From: Geosiphon pyriformis
Taxonomy: Eukaryota; Glomeromycota; Glomeromycetes; Archaeosporales; Geosiphonaceae
Assembly: GCA_016748015.1 (NCBI GenBank)
Contig: JAAOMT010000494.1
Span: 736,190 to 800,189, forward strand
DNA length: 64,000 bases
Reading direction: 5' to 3'
A program made the translations under genes and the position numbers. Numbering within the stretch: the stretch's first letter is position 1; each line of letters begins with the position of its first letter. This document shows positions 1-9,632 of this stretch, in pieces. The notes under the pieces are model-generated. The model was not told the DNA's origin. It saw nothing but the letters and a program-made list of their open reading frames with translations, and searched no databases.

Positions 1-149
1 TAGGAGCATTGTTGTTGATAGGTCTGTTGTTTTGATTGTCATTGTTTTTAGGAACTGAAAGGATTGTTGCGATCTCTTGAGAAGTGTCCAGTTAATCCAC
101 AACAGTAGCACACAGGTGGGCCACGATTTTGTTGTCTTTGATAAGGGGG
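1..149 (-). pseudogene. A1 gag C-terminus with damaged CCHC zinc knuckle
   Basis: Below the TAG at 150-152 the gag frame continues and encodes a nucleocapsid knuckle, CYCC at 99-110, then GLTGHFSRD. The fourth ligand is Arg (codon 69-71) where A2 and A6 have Cys, so the knuckle should not bind zinc normally. A further stop and indel follow near position 50. In this family the knuckle packages genomic RNA. Confidence 0.75.
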
Positions 150-1457
150 CTATTGGGGCTGATTAAAGTGTGGCTCAAATCTAGGTCTTTGTAGTTGTTG
201 ATTTTCTCTGACTGCTTGGGCTATGGGTTCCAATAGCTGAGCAAGATTGGCTGTAAGTCTATCTATTAATTGTTCATTGAGATCTTGAGTCTGGGCAGTA
301 AAAAAGGTAGCAGCCATTTGGGGAGCAGGAGCCAAAATAGAAGCAGGAGTAAAGACTGGAAGTGTGGATCCCAAATGCATTCTTTGGTTATCTTCAATCT
401 TTTGAGCTAATTCAATGGTTATATCTATTGTAGAATTGTCTTTGAGGGCCAAGAGAGGCCAGAGAGCATATGATAGATCAGTTTTCAATCCTTTTGTGAA
501 GAAGTAAATCTTTTGCTCTTCTGTCCAGTTTCTCCCAGAATCTACATGTTTGATTAACTTTCTGATAGCTTTGGCATATTCAGTCACTACTTCTCCAGGG
601 CCTTGAGTTCTTCTTTCCAGTTCCATGTGCCATTTGGATATTAATATTGGGGTTCTGAATTTTGTTTCAAACTGGGTAGTGGAAGAGGTGTTGTCTTCTC
701 CAGCATTTGCCAGTGCCCATCTAATGATTCTTTGATGAATATTGGCATTGGTTTCTTGTGAAAACCAAGTAGCAGGAGAGCCTTGGAGGTAGCCACCAAC
801 AATTTGAAACTTGTATTTATTATCATATTGGTTTGTTGTGGCAGCTCTCTCAAAATCATCCAGCCATTCGATTGGATTTTGGGTATCACTTCTGAATAAT
901 AGTAATGGGGTGTTGTTTCTTCGCCCTAAAGCAGTCTGTATATCTTGGAGGGCAATCAGAATGTTTTGTTGTAGAGGGTCTTGAGCCATTGGTTCAGGTG
1001 TAACTGTTTGTGTGGAGTGTTCTGATTCACTTGAAAAGAGATCAAAAACAGGAGCAGTTTGATAGCTTTTTTCTTCTGTTTCAAGAGGAGTTTCTGTTGA
1101 TTGATGGACAGCAATCCAAATGTGGATTTGATGATTCAGATATTCGAGATCAGGAGGCTGTTGTTCAAAGGTAGTAAAATATAAGAGCTGATTGATACTG
1201 TTGTTTCTTTCTTCAAAGTCATCTTCAAAATAAGCTTGGTCAAAGTAATAAGTTGTATAAGTTGTGTAGATTTCAGCTGAATGCTTGTTCAAGAACCAGT
1301 TCCAAAAATCTTGGAATTGTCTGCTGAATTGTTCTTCAATGGGAAAGCAAATCAAGCAGGAGGGCAAAGGATTGAGTTCAATAAAGTCTAGATTGTTTTT
1401 GTTGTGTGCTTTAAAGTGTTCTTCTGATTGTTGTAGCAGATATGAATAATCACCCAT
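150..1457 (-). CDS. gag: A1 Gag polyprotein (capsid part), 435 codons
   Basis: This is the longest undamaged Gag of family A in the window. It starts at an ATG (1455-1457) giving MGDYSYL, about 50 nt inside the 5' LTR, the same start seen in A2 and A6. Residues about 175-360 match the retrotransposon Gag capsid domain in pattern: a W-x2-F segment, GSPATWF, a run of charged helices and a conserved ALWPLLAL. The C-terminal 80 residues are Pro/Gln-rich. The frame ends at a TAG (150-152) where A2 and A6 have CAG or CAA, so this stop is probably a lesion rather than the true Gag end. Gag would assemble the cytoplasmic virus-like particle. Confidence 0.85.
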   Translation of the reverse strand: MGDYSYLLQQSEEHFKAHNKNNLDFIELNPLPSCLICFPIEEQFSRQFQDFWNWFLNKHSAEIYTTYTTYYFDQAYFEDDFEERNNSINQLLYFTTFEQQPPDLEYLNHQIHIWIAVHQSTETPLETEEKSYQTAPVFDLFSSESEHSTQTVTPEPMAQDPLQQNILIALQDIQTALGRRNNTPLLLFRSDTQNPIEWLDDFERAATTNQYDNKYKFQIVGGYLQGSPATWFSQETNANIHQRIIRWALANAGEDNTSSTTQFETKFRTPILISKWHMELERRTQGPGEVVTEYAKAIRKLIKHVDSGRNWTEEQKIYFFTKGLKTDLSYALWPLLALKDNSTIDITIELAQKIEDNQRMHLGSTLPVFTPASILAPAPQMAATFFTAQTQDLNEQLIDRLTANLAQLLEPIAQAVRENQQLQRPRFEPHFNQPQ

Positions 1458-1486
1458 ACAATAGGAAACAAAGTGGATTTTGACAA

Positions 1487-1503
1487 CCTCACAGGAAGCA
1501 CCA
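1487..1503 (-). promoter_or_regulatory. A1 primer-binding site
   Basis: Read on the minus strand, TGGTGCTTCCTGTGAGG starts six bases after the LTR end. The leading TGG matches the complement of a tRNA CCA end, as expected for minus-strand DNA priming. The tRNA was not identified. Confidence 0.6.
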
Positions 1504-2021
1504 CTTTTATGTTACAGGTTGGAGTAACAAGCTAACAGATAGCAAGAGAGAACAGAATTGTAGGGTAATGGAAATAATCAAAGGGGAATTCAACTTCAAA
1601 GAGCAAATTGAATGAGTAGGAATTCAATGTGTGAGATCAGTCTTATAAAATATCTCAGTCGCTGTACTTTTCAAAGGTAACTGGGAAATCTGAAGGTAGA
1701 AGGATAGTCCATACTGTCAACAAATGATCACACTTGGTATAATTTTATGCCTCACATCGGTGCTTTTAGAATTCAATATCAAGTATTAGATGTGCTCTTC
1801 AGTCACATTTTATTCAATAATCTTCAAATACTACACTTATACATTTCAGAAAAAGGGTAAGGAATAACCAACAAGTAATCTTTTATCTTTAAGATGTTCA
1901 GATACTTGAAAGTAGGGAAAGGGAAATTAGCAATAAGAGAAGGATTGAGATGAAGTTGTTATTTTATTTCTTTTCTTTCTTTGATTCTTACATACTTTTC
2001 TACAGCTAAGAGATTCATTAT

Positions 2022-2028
2022 TTATATA
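2022..2028 (-). promoter_or_regulatory. TATA box of A1 LTR
   Basis: TATATAA on the minus strand, directly downstream of the U3 repeat array. The same motif stands in the same place in the A2 LTRs (2492-2498, 11817-11823) and A6 LTR (46733-46739). Confidence 0.6.
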
Positions 2029-2038
2029 GCTGTCAAAA

Positions 2039-2160
2039 GTGATCAATGATCAGATCAATGACTAGGTCAATGATCAGGTCAATGATCAAGTTAATGATCA
2101 GGTCATTGATCAGATTAATGATCAGGTCAATGGTCAGGTCATTGATCAGGTCAATGATCA
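2039..2160 (-). repeat. U3 tandem array, about ten 12-bp GGTCAATGATCA units
   Basis: Degenerate head-to-tail copies of GGTCAATGATCA, each containing the palindrome TGATCA or a close variant. It occupies the position of an upstream activating region in the LTR promoter. Confidence 0.85.
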
Positions 2161-2248
2161 CTTACTAAAAATAGAGTGGCTAATTTATATAACATCAGTG
2201 GCTAATACATGTGATAATTAATAAGAAGTATAAGTTTCAACCATAACA

Positions 2249-2272
2249 TTATTATTACACATCTGAAAGCAC
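2249..2272 (+). pseudogene. 24-bp remnant of B1 gag between A1 and A2
   Basis: This short spacer aligns with B-family gag just before the capsid region (compare 21956-21982 and 34911-34945). It joins smoothly to 12327 onward once A2 is removed, so A1 and A2 both went into the same B1 gag, 24 bp apart and in opposite orientation. Confidence 0.8.
2269..2272. repeat. Target-site duplication of A2 (GCAC), left copy
   Basis: GCAC immediately precedes the A2 5' LTR and is repeated at 12327-12330 immediately after the 3' LTR. Removing A2 and one copy restores a B-type gag reading. Confidence 0.85.
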
Positions 2273-2946
2273 TGTTACAGTTGAAACCCATAATTTTTAT
2301 TAGTTATCACATGTATTAGTCACTGATGTCATATAATTAGCCACTCTATTTTTAGATAGTGATCATTGACCTGATCAATGACCTAACCGTTGACCTGATC
2401 ATTGACCTAATCAATGACCTGATTGTTGACCTGATCATTGACCTGATCATTGACCTAGTCGTTGACCTGGTCATTGACCACTTTTAATAGCTATATAAAC
2501 GATGAGTCTCTTAGCTGTAGAAAATCATCTCTCAGACAAGAATCAAATAAATAAAAATAACAACTTTCATCTCAAACACTCTCTTATCACTAATTTCTCT
2601 TTCCTGTTTGAATAATTGTAGTATTTGAAGACTATTTGTATAAACATGACTGAAGAGCACAAGTTGATACCTGATATTGAATTCTAAGAGTGCTGACGTG
2701 AAGGCATAGAATTAATACCAGCAGTGATCAATTGTTGACAGTATGGACTATCCCTCTACCTTCAAATTCTCTTGTTACCTTTTGAAAAGAATAGCGAACA
2801 AGATATTTTATGAGACTGATCTTGCACATTGAATCCATACTCATTCAATTCGCTCTTTAAAGTTGAATTCCCTTTTGATTATTTCCATCACCCTACAATC
2901 CTGTTCTCCCTTGCTATCTGTTAGCTTGTTACTCCAACCCGTAACA
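2273..2946 (+). repeat. A2 5' LTR (674 bp)
   Basis: Begins TGTTACAG, ends CCGTAACA. It has a U3 array of 12-bp units (about 2361-2480) and TATATAA at 2492-2498. Compared with the 3' LTR it carries about six more array units but lacks about 50 bp around 2600, flanked in the 3' copy by short TTTCC-like repeats. Confidence 0.95.
2361..2480 (+). repeat. A2 5' LTR U3 tandem array
   Basis: About ten degenerate 12-bp units of the form GACCTGATCATT, ending just before the TATA box. The partner array in the 3' LTR (11758-11804) has only about four. Confidence 0.85.
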
Positions 2947-2952
2947 TAAAAG

Positions 2953-2969
2953 TGGTGCTCCCTGTGAGG
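2953..2969 (+). promoter_or_regulatory. A2 primer-binding site
   Basis: TGGTGCTCCCTGTGAGG, six bases after the LTR end, nearly identical to the sites in A1 and B3. It is probably complementary to a tRNA 3' end; the tRNA was not assigned. Confidence 0.6.
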
Positions 2970-4341
2970 TTGTCAAAATTCACTTATTCTCTTATTGTAT
3001 GGGTGATTACTCATATCTGCCACAGCAATCAGAAGAACACTTTGCAGCACACAACAGAAATGACCTAGATTTCATTGAACTTAATCCTTTGCCCTCCTGC
3101 TTGATCTGCTTTTCCATTGAAAAACAATCCAACAGACAATTCCAAGACTTTTGGAACTGGTTCCTGAATGAGCATTCAGCTGAAACCTACACAACTTATA
3201 CAACCTATTACTTTGATCAAGCTTATTTTGGAAGAAAGAAACAACAGTATCAATCAGCTCTTATATTTTACAACCTTTGAACAACAGCCCCCTGATTTTG
3301 AATATCTGAATTATCAAATCCACATTTGGATTGCTGTCCATCAATCAACAGTAACTCCCCTTGAAACAGAAGAAGAAAGCTACCAAACAGCCCCTATTTT
3401 TGATCTCTTCTTAAGTGAATCAGAGCACTCCACACAAACAGTAACTTCTGAACCAATGGCCCAAGATCCAATGCAATTAAACATCCTGGCTGCCCTCCAA
3501 GGCATACAAACTGCTTTGGGATGAAGAAACAACACCCCACTACTCCTATTCAGAGGTAATGCCCAAGATTCAATTGAATAGTTGGACAATTTTGAAAGAG
3601 CAGCCACTGCAAACCAGTATGATGATGAATACAAGTTCCAAATCGTTGGTGGCTATCTCCAAGGCTCCCCTGCTACCTGGTTTTTACAAGAAACCAATGC
3701 TGGTGCTTAACAAAGAATTGTTAGATGGACCCCAGCAAATATTGGAGAAAACAACACCTCTTTTACTATCTGGTTTGAAAACAAATTCAGAACCCCTATC
3801 TTAATATCCAAATGGTGTATGGAATTAGAAAGAAGAACCCAAGGTTCTGGTAAAATTGTGACCGAATATGCCAAAGCAATCAGAAAACTCATCAAGCGTG
3901 TAGACTCTGATAGAAACTGGACTGAAGAGCAAAAGATCCACTTCTTCACAAAAGGATTGAGAACTGATTTATCATATGCTCTTTGGCCTCTCTTGGCTTT
4001 AAAAAATAATCCCACCATGGATACGGCCATTGAACTCACCCAAAGAATTGAAGACAATCAAAGAATGCATTTGGGATCCACACTTCCAGTTTTTGCTTCT
4101 GCTTCTGTTATGGCTCCTATTTCTCAAATGGCCGCTACTTCTTTTGCTGCCCAAACCCAAGACCCAAGACCCAAATGAACAATTGATAGATAGACTCACA
4201 GCTAACCTTGCCTGGTTATTAGAACTGTTGGCACAAGCAGTTAGAGATAACCAGCAACTACCAAGACATAGATATGAACCTCATTTTAACCAGCCCCAGC
4301 AACCTCTCTATCAAAGACAGCAAAATCATGGCCCACCTGTG

Positions 4342-4383
4342 TGCTATTGTTGTGGATTAACTAGACATTATTCAAGAGATTGT
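4342..4383 (+). other. A2 Gag CCHC zinc knuckle
   Basis: Encodes C-x2-C-x4-H-x4-C with all four ligands, the retroviral-type nucleocapsid knuckle. It lies 155 bases before the TTTAAAC frameshift heptamer. Confidence 0.9.
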
Positions 4384-4496
4384 AACAATCCTCCACTGCC
4401 TCCTCCAGCTCCCAGAAACAATAACAACCAAAACAACAGACTCAACAACCACAACAATGTCCCCAATCAAAGACCCAATTATGCTAACATTAATTT

Positions 4497-4509
4497 CTTT
4501 GGAGAGGAT
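4497..4509 (+). other. Internal copy of the A2 polypurine-tract sequence
   Basis: CTTTGGAGAGGAT here is identical to 11655-11667, directly before the 3' LTR. Here it encodes the FGED part of the Gag tail. It may be a second (central) plus-strand primer, or chance. Confidence 0.35.
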
Positions 4510-4538
4510 CTCCTAGTAGAAGCCACTGTTTATCAGCC

Positions 4539-4545
4539 TTTAAAC
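4539..4545 (+). promoter_or_regulatory. Candidate -1 ribosomal frameshift site TTTAAAC at gag-pol junction
   Basis: In the gag frame the codons are CCT TTA AAC TGG TAG, so the heptamer has the canonical X-XXY-YYZ phasing. A -1 slip leads to AAA CTG GTA and a frame that stays open into the protease region (4635-4874). The same heptamer in the same phase stands in A6 at 48843-48849. Downstream, CACC and GGTG (4555-4568) could form a small stem, with a CATC/GGTG counterpart in A6. Confidence 0.7.
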
Positions 4546-5850
4546 TGGTAGGTGCACCTCCAAAGGGTGAGAGTGCAAGCCAACCAGAAGAAAACCCCTT
4601 TTACGCTTTTAACTTAACTGATGATGACTATGACATGGATGAACTAGCAATCAACACCTCAGAACCAACCAGAAAAAAGAAAAAAGCCAAGGTTGATTTC
4701 GTTCTAGACCCCAACAAAGCCTCAACTTCTGCCACTGATAACAATGAGCCACCAAAGGCTAAAGTTTTTAAGAATCCTCCAAAGTTGGAACTCCCAGAAA
4801 TTGTACAAAAATCTGGACCATATTCCGTTGTCAAAGATCTCATGGAAACCCCAGCACATATTACCTTTGGCTAGTTAATGACCCACCCACAGTTCAGAAA
4901 AGATCTTTACAAATCCTTGATTCCAAAGAAAAAGACACCAAAAACCAACAAGCACCCTCGCCAAGCTGGACTTGCTGACAACAGCAATGTCACTCCTTTG
5001 ATTTGTAAAGCCCAAGTGGCTGGATACTTCATTGAACAGTGAATCATCTGTTAGTGTCATTGCCAAACACTTCTTAGAAGCAATTGGTAGAAAGATTGAT
5101 GAATCTTCCACCAGACCAATGACCAACATACATGGTGACAAAAAGAAAGGACTGGGTATTGCCAAAGCTGTTCCTGTCTGCATCAATGAAATCAGCATTG
5201 AAACTAACATGGAAGTTTCTGAAGCCAAGGAATACACTATCATTGTTGGCAATGAATGGCTCAAGAAAGCAAAAGCTTTGCTTGATTATGAACTTTGTGA
5301 ATTAACCATCAGATGTGGTGAGAAATCCATTGTGGTTAAGTGTCACCATTGGACAACTTCCCCAGTACCCAAACAAAACCAAGAAGAAGAACAATCAGAT
5401 GAATCAGATGATGAAGAGAGTGATGAAGAAAAAGAATAAAAAGAGCAAGAAGAAACTACTGAATTTGCCTATACCACCTTCATCAGCAATGGCAAACCAT
5501 TGGACAATGTTAAAGCAGACAAAGAAGGAATCATTGTAAATGGCAAGCTAATCTGCTGGCCTTATTATGATATTCTTAGAAGAACCTTTGAAAGAAAACC
5601 TGGCAAGAAAGCCAAATACAGTTTTTGGTGGCATGGTCTTTGTGCCCAGTGTTGGTGCAACAAACCCTTGTATTTTCCAAGTGATGAATACAAATCATGC
5701 CTGATCTATTACAGAGATTGGAAACCAATCAGTTTGATACCCAGAGAAGAATTAAAAGAAGTACAGAAGTCCTTTGAGAATAAACCACCTGAGATCCAAT
5801 TACTGGGTGTAGAACAAAAAGAACTCTCCCCAGAAGAAAAAAAAATAGAC
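4546..5850 (+). pseudogene. pol: A2 protease and following Cys-containing region
   Basis: This is the start of Pol in the -1 frame. A Lys-rich segment and KLELPEIVQKSG lead to the aspartic-protease core near 5015-5290. The catalytic D-S-G is lost: a 13-nt deletion at about 5035 shifts frame and the motif reads N-S-E. A very acidic stretch follows (5390-5460), then a segment with CAQCWC and a later Cys (about 5635-5700) found also in A6 but unlike the B-family cysteine region. A stop stands at 4872-4874. L1 interrupts the frame at 5850. Confidence 0.8.
5837..5850. repeat. Target-site duplication of L1, left copy
   Basis: AAAAAAAAATAGAC, repeated at 8248-8261 after the poly-A tail. The exact length is uncertain because the A-run merges with the tail. 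A6 has the empty site at about 50150-50160. Confidence 0.75.
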
Positions 5851-5860
5851 CCTAAATTTC

Positions 5861-8089
5861 ATGACCACGAATAGAGCTAAGAGTAAAAAAGTTGCAAACG
5901 TTACTTTTCCTATAGTAATTAATAAAGTTTCAACATGAGAGGGTCTCTCTGTTATTGAAGCAGCTAGACAAAATGTTCTGGCAACATTTCCTTTAAAAAA
6001 TAATAGTAATAAACTGCCTTTAGTGGCTTTTGGTTCATTTTCTTTACCTTTGGCTGGTAGTTCTTTCCCAGTCAAAGTTCCTTCAAAAAGACACACTTGG
6101 GTTAGTCCCAGTGTTGTCTCCACTACTTCAAAAAGCCCAAAGATTTTTAATAACAGGCCAGTCAACAAGTTGGTCTTTCTTGCTCTCACCACTCCCACTA
6201 TTACTTCTACTACTACTGCTTCACAAATGGCCATGAAAGCCAAAAATTCCAAAAAACAGCAGCAGGCAGTCGCAACTGCTATGGTCACACCAAAGCCCTT
6301 TGTGGTTCCAGATGAGATTTTCAGTAAGATCTCCACAGCAGCAGCCAGCCCTATTCCTGATAGGGATGGCAACAGCAGCAGCACATCTCCCAAGTTGGGC
6401 CAAGATCAACCACTGGCTGTGTTGCCTGATGTGATACTTTCTGGTATCAATCCAGATGATCTCAAAGATTGGGCTGATCAGATGGAAATCAAATCAACTG
6501 TGCCCCCCCCAGTTTCTGGTGCATCTGATGCTAGTGCTTGGGAGAATGTAAATGAACATCAAAAGTTCTCTGGTTGGGTGGCCTCCAATCTTGTACCTAG
6601 TGCTACATTTAAGATTAAGATGGCTTTGCTCAGTTCCTTGTTTCAGTTGATGCCTGGTTGTATTGGGCTTAAATCTGTTTCACGAGATGCTGTCAAGTTG
6701 TTCTGTATGGAATTTGCATCTCAGGAGTGTCTAAATGGCACTACCAAAGTGGCCATTGGTGATGAGATTTTTTTAACTACTCTTAAGATTGCATGGTCTT
6801 TGGGAGTGGCCTTTGTTTCTTCCCCTTCTTTGTCAGTTGCACTGTGTGATGTACCCTTGGGTGTCTCTTCTGATGACATCAAATCTGCTCTTGGCATTTT
6901 TGGTGTTGTCACTTCTGTTAAGTTGAAGTCTGCTGGCTTATGGCAATATGCTGTGGTTAACTTTAAGGACATTTCTTCTGCTGCTGCTGCTCTCTCTAAC
7001 TGGTCTGTGTTGGTCAGAAAAAATAGCATTAGGATTCTTCTTATTGCCAACCAAAAAGAAGTTATCTCCTCAAGAGACACTTTCAAAGCTAAGCTGGTTA
7101 ATCTTCCATTTGGTTGCACTGTATTTGAGATAAGTGATCTGGTCTCTCAAGTTGGTGGCCATACATGTTTCATTCCCCGCTCCCCTGATTCCTATTGACG
7201 TCAATGCTTTGCTGTGGTGACTTTTGATTCCTTGGAATCTTTAAATGCTGCTGTTTCAAAAACCAGTACCTTACATGGCTGCTGCATCTGGTGGGAAACT
7301 CCTGGATGTCATTGCTGCTATAGATGTCAAAGTTTGAATCATTTGGCTGTGGACTGCAAGGTGTTGCCACCTCTCCCTTCTAAACTCTCTTCTAATTCTG
7401 CTGGTAGTTCTGTTTTTCTCAAGTCATCCCTTGTTGGAGCTAAATTTTATGCCAAAGCTGCCACTTCTGTGGTTCTTCCTGTTGCTGCTGCTGCTGATAC
7501 AGGTCTGGCTTTCAGTACCTTCCCCAAAGTTGTGGTGCTGCTATTGCCGGTTGTCTCCTCTGGTTCAGATGTTGCTGTTAATGCTAGATTGGCTTCTCTG
7601 GAAACCCAACTTAGTGAACTGTCTTTGTTGATCAAGTCTATAGTTGAACTTGTGGGTTCTTTGGTTGCATTGGTTACTACATTATTGTCTACTCTACCAG
7701 TTATGGCTGAGGCAATGAAGGAAAGTGTGATTGGATTGGGAAACCAAATTAAGGCTGTTTGTGCTGTGGCTTCTGTACTGCAAAAAAAAGTGGGAGCCCT
7801 CAAGTTGAGGAGTGAGAAGGTACACTATAACATATCTGATGATGAAGACATGGATGATGATGATGATGATGGTGATGCTAAAGATTTTTTGGTCTATGAT
7901 GATATATTTGATGTGATGATGAAGTTAAGGAAGGTTCAATCCTCCAATATCAAGTCCAATCCAGATCAGACGGCTAAGTGGATGAGCAGTCTTGTTAAGA
8001 GTAGTTATGAACTGGTATGCATTATGGGTAAGATGTATGAATTAGATATGTTTAATACATTAGGTAGCAAAGATAGTACTAACATATAG
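5861..8089 (+). pseudogene. L1 ORF1: RRM-like, CCHC-type nucleic-acid-binding protein, two stop codons
   Basis: From the ATG at 5861 one frame runs 742 codons, with TGA at 5936-5938 and at 7196-7198 only. The first third is Ser/Thr/Ala-rich and low complexity. A region around 6840-7020 (VPLGVSSDD through VVNFKD) and one around 7090-7260 read like RNA-recognition folds. A CCHC knuckle, CYRCQSLNHLAVDC, follows at about 7315-7356. After it come a hydrophobic heptad segment near 7590-7690 and a poly-Asp tract near 7850. This order fits LINE ORF1 proteins, which coat the element RNA. The TGA at 7196 stands where CGA would keep the frame. Confidence 0.8.
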
Positions 8090-8211
8090 TTAGGACTTTC
8101 CACTTGTGATTAGCCACATCTTGTAATATGTATTATTGGGTGAGCTGGCTTTATGAAACCGCCACATTACTGTGGACTAACTAATAAACGACCGGCGTGG
8201 CTACACGTTAA

Positions 8212-8256
<45 letters not shown>
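8090..8256 (+). other. L1 3' UTR and 44-nt poly-A tail
   Basis: The 3' UTR shares TTAGCCACATCTTGTA, GGCTTTATGAAA and GTGGCTACACGTTAAC-type blocks with L2 (31996-32127). Conserved 3' ends are typical of LINE families because the RT recognises them. Poly-A runs 8213-8256. Confidence 0.85.
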
Positions 8257-8258
<2 letters not shown>

Positions 8259-8261
8259 GAC

Positions 8262-9632
8262 ATTGAAAATTTGCTGGCTAGAAATAGCCCAGTTATTTCC
8301 AAAGAAAGTGATACCCCTGGATGTATCCATGTGATACAACACACTATTACCACCAGAGAAACTTGACCCATCCATTTGAAGCCTTATCAATCCAATTGGC
8401 ACAATGATGAGTTTATCAAAAAAGAAATAAACCAGATGAAAAAACTTGGATTCATACAAGAAACCAAGAGTAAATGGGCTTTCTCAGTTGTAGTGGTATC
8501 CAAGAAAGGTGGAACATTATGCTTTTGTGTCGACTACTGCCAATTAAATGCCATCACTGAAAGAGACATGTACCCACTTCCCAAGATTAATGCAATATTA
8601 GACCAATTCAAAAATGCTGCTTTTTTCTCAACCATTGACTTAACTGCTGGATTCTGGCAAGTAGAGATGGATCCAGAAAACAGAAAGAAAACTGCCTTCA
8701 TCACCAAGTATAGCACCTATGAATTCACAGTCATGCCTTTTGGTCTTACCAACACCCCTCCTACTTTTCAATGCTTAATGAATAAAGTATTTGAATCAGT
8801 CAAGGAAAACTTTGTTTTAGGCTATTTGGACGACATAATGGTATACTCAAAAACCTGGGATGAACACCTAGAACATTTGTAAAAGGTTTTTGACCTCCTC
8901 AGAAATATTGGTCTTAAAATCAATCCAATTAAATCTTTCTTTGGAAGACAATTCACCCAGTTCCTTGGTCATCTTATCACAAAAGATGGAATCTTTTCTG
9001 ACCCAGCCAAAGTTGAAAAAGTCCAAAACATCAAACAACCAATGAACATTCATGAACTATGCTCTTTTCTTGGTTTGGCCTCTTATTATCACAAATTTGT
9101 CAAGGATTTCTCCAAAATCGCCTCTCCTCTCAATCAGCTACTCAGGAAAAATGTCAATTACCATTGGGGAACACATCAGCAAAAAGCCTTTGAAACTTTA
9201 AAAGAAAAACTGGTTACAGAACCCATCCTCAAGCAACCTGATCTAGATCGACCCTTTATTCTCCACACTGATGCATCTGGCTTTGGACTTGGTGCTGTTC
9301 TCTCCCAGAAAGATGAAGATAGCAAAGAACATGCCATAGCCTATGCCAGTAGAACCCTTTCTCCAGCAGAACAGAACTATTCAGTAACTAAACAAGAATG
9401 CTTAGCAGTAGTATGGTCTACCAGTTACTGGAGTAAGTATCTTCTTGGTGTGAAGTTTTTGGTGGTAACAGATCACCAAGCTTTGGTTTGGCTGCACAAC
9501 AAAAAGAGGCTAGAACACAAATAGATAACTCGCTGAATACTCCACTTGGATAAATTAGACTATAATATTCAACATCACAAAGAAGTTAATCATCAAAATG
9601 CTGACGCTCTCTCCAGACTTACTATTCAGTAA
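8262..9632 (+). pseudogene. pol: A2 reverse transcriptase and RNase H
   Basis: After L1 the frame resumes. RT motifs are clear: FSTIDLTAGFWQV with the first catalytic Asp near 8632, PFGLTN near 8738 and YLDD near 8824. RNase H follows with LHTDASGFGLGAVL (about 9265), VVTDHQALVWL (about 9466) and NADALSR (about 9596). Stops interrupt at 8364-8366, 8880-8882, 9522-9524 and about 9533. The frame ends TIQ-TAA at 9630-9632, a stop shared with A6 (51531-51533). Confidence 0.92.

Larger units (their letters stand above)
1..2248 (-). mobile_element. A1: Ty3/Gypsy-type LTR retrotransposon, 5' end, minus strand, truncated by window edge
   Basis: On the minus strand the order is 5' LTR (2248 down to 1510), primer-binding site, gag, zinc knuckle; the pol part lies left of the window. 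The LTR carries TGTTA...TAACA termini. The 5' end abuts a 24-bp scrap of B1 gag (2249-2272), so A1 was inserted into B1. The first flanking bases, TTAT (2249-2252), are the predicted target-site duplication; the partner is outside the window. A1 is among the least decayed elements here, judged by its gag. Confidence 0.9.
1510..2248 (-). repeat. A1 5' LTR (739 bp)
   Basis: Termini on the minus strand are TGTTATGG...CTGTAACA. It contains a TATATAA box (2022-2028 complement) and, upstream of it, an array of roughly 12-bp units (2039-2160). It is the inverted counterpart of the A2 LTR starting at 2273. Confidence 0.9.
2999..4551 (+). pseudogene. gag: A2 gag, broken by frameshifts and stops
   Basis: The ATG at 2999 gives the family start MGDYSYL. 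Comparison with A1 shows a deletion of about 10 bp near 3231 that shifts frame, in-frame stops near 3522, 3579 and 3708, and a duplicated 7-bp AAGACCC near 4160 that shifts frame again. The last part (frame of 4030-4551) holds an intact CCHC knuckle, CYCCGLTRHYSRDC, at 4342-4383, and ends LNW-TAG. The knuckle would bind RNA in the particle. No functional Gag can come from this copy. Confidence 0.9.
5851..8256 (+). mobile_element. L1: LINE-like element carrying only ORF1, inserted in A2 pol
   Basis: About 2.4 kb: a 10-nt leader, one long ORF1-type frame (5861-8089), a 3' UTR of about 120 nt and a 44-nt poly-A tail (8213-8256), bounded by target-site duplications. There is no endonuclease or RT. 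The 3' UTR and the last few codons match the LINE tail L2 (about 31985-32127), which ends an RT-lineage ORF. L1 therefore looks like a non-autonomous derivative moved by the L2-type machinery. Confidence 0.85.

Noticed and set aside
2039-2160. CRISPR-like array
   Set aside because: Units of about 12 bp with no spacers of constant length, located in an LTR promoter of a eukaryotic element.
6721-7119. Antisense frames opposite L1 ORF1 and opposite gag and pol
   Set aside because: They are shadows of the coding frame, with no conserved motif or start and no counterpart in related copies.
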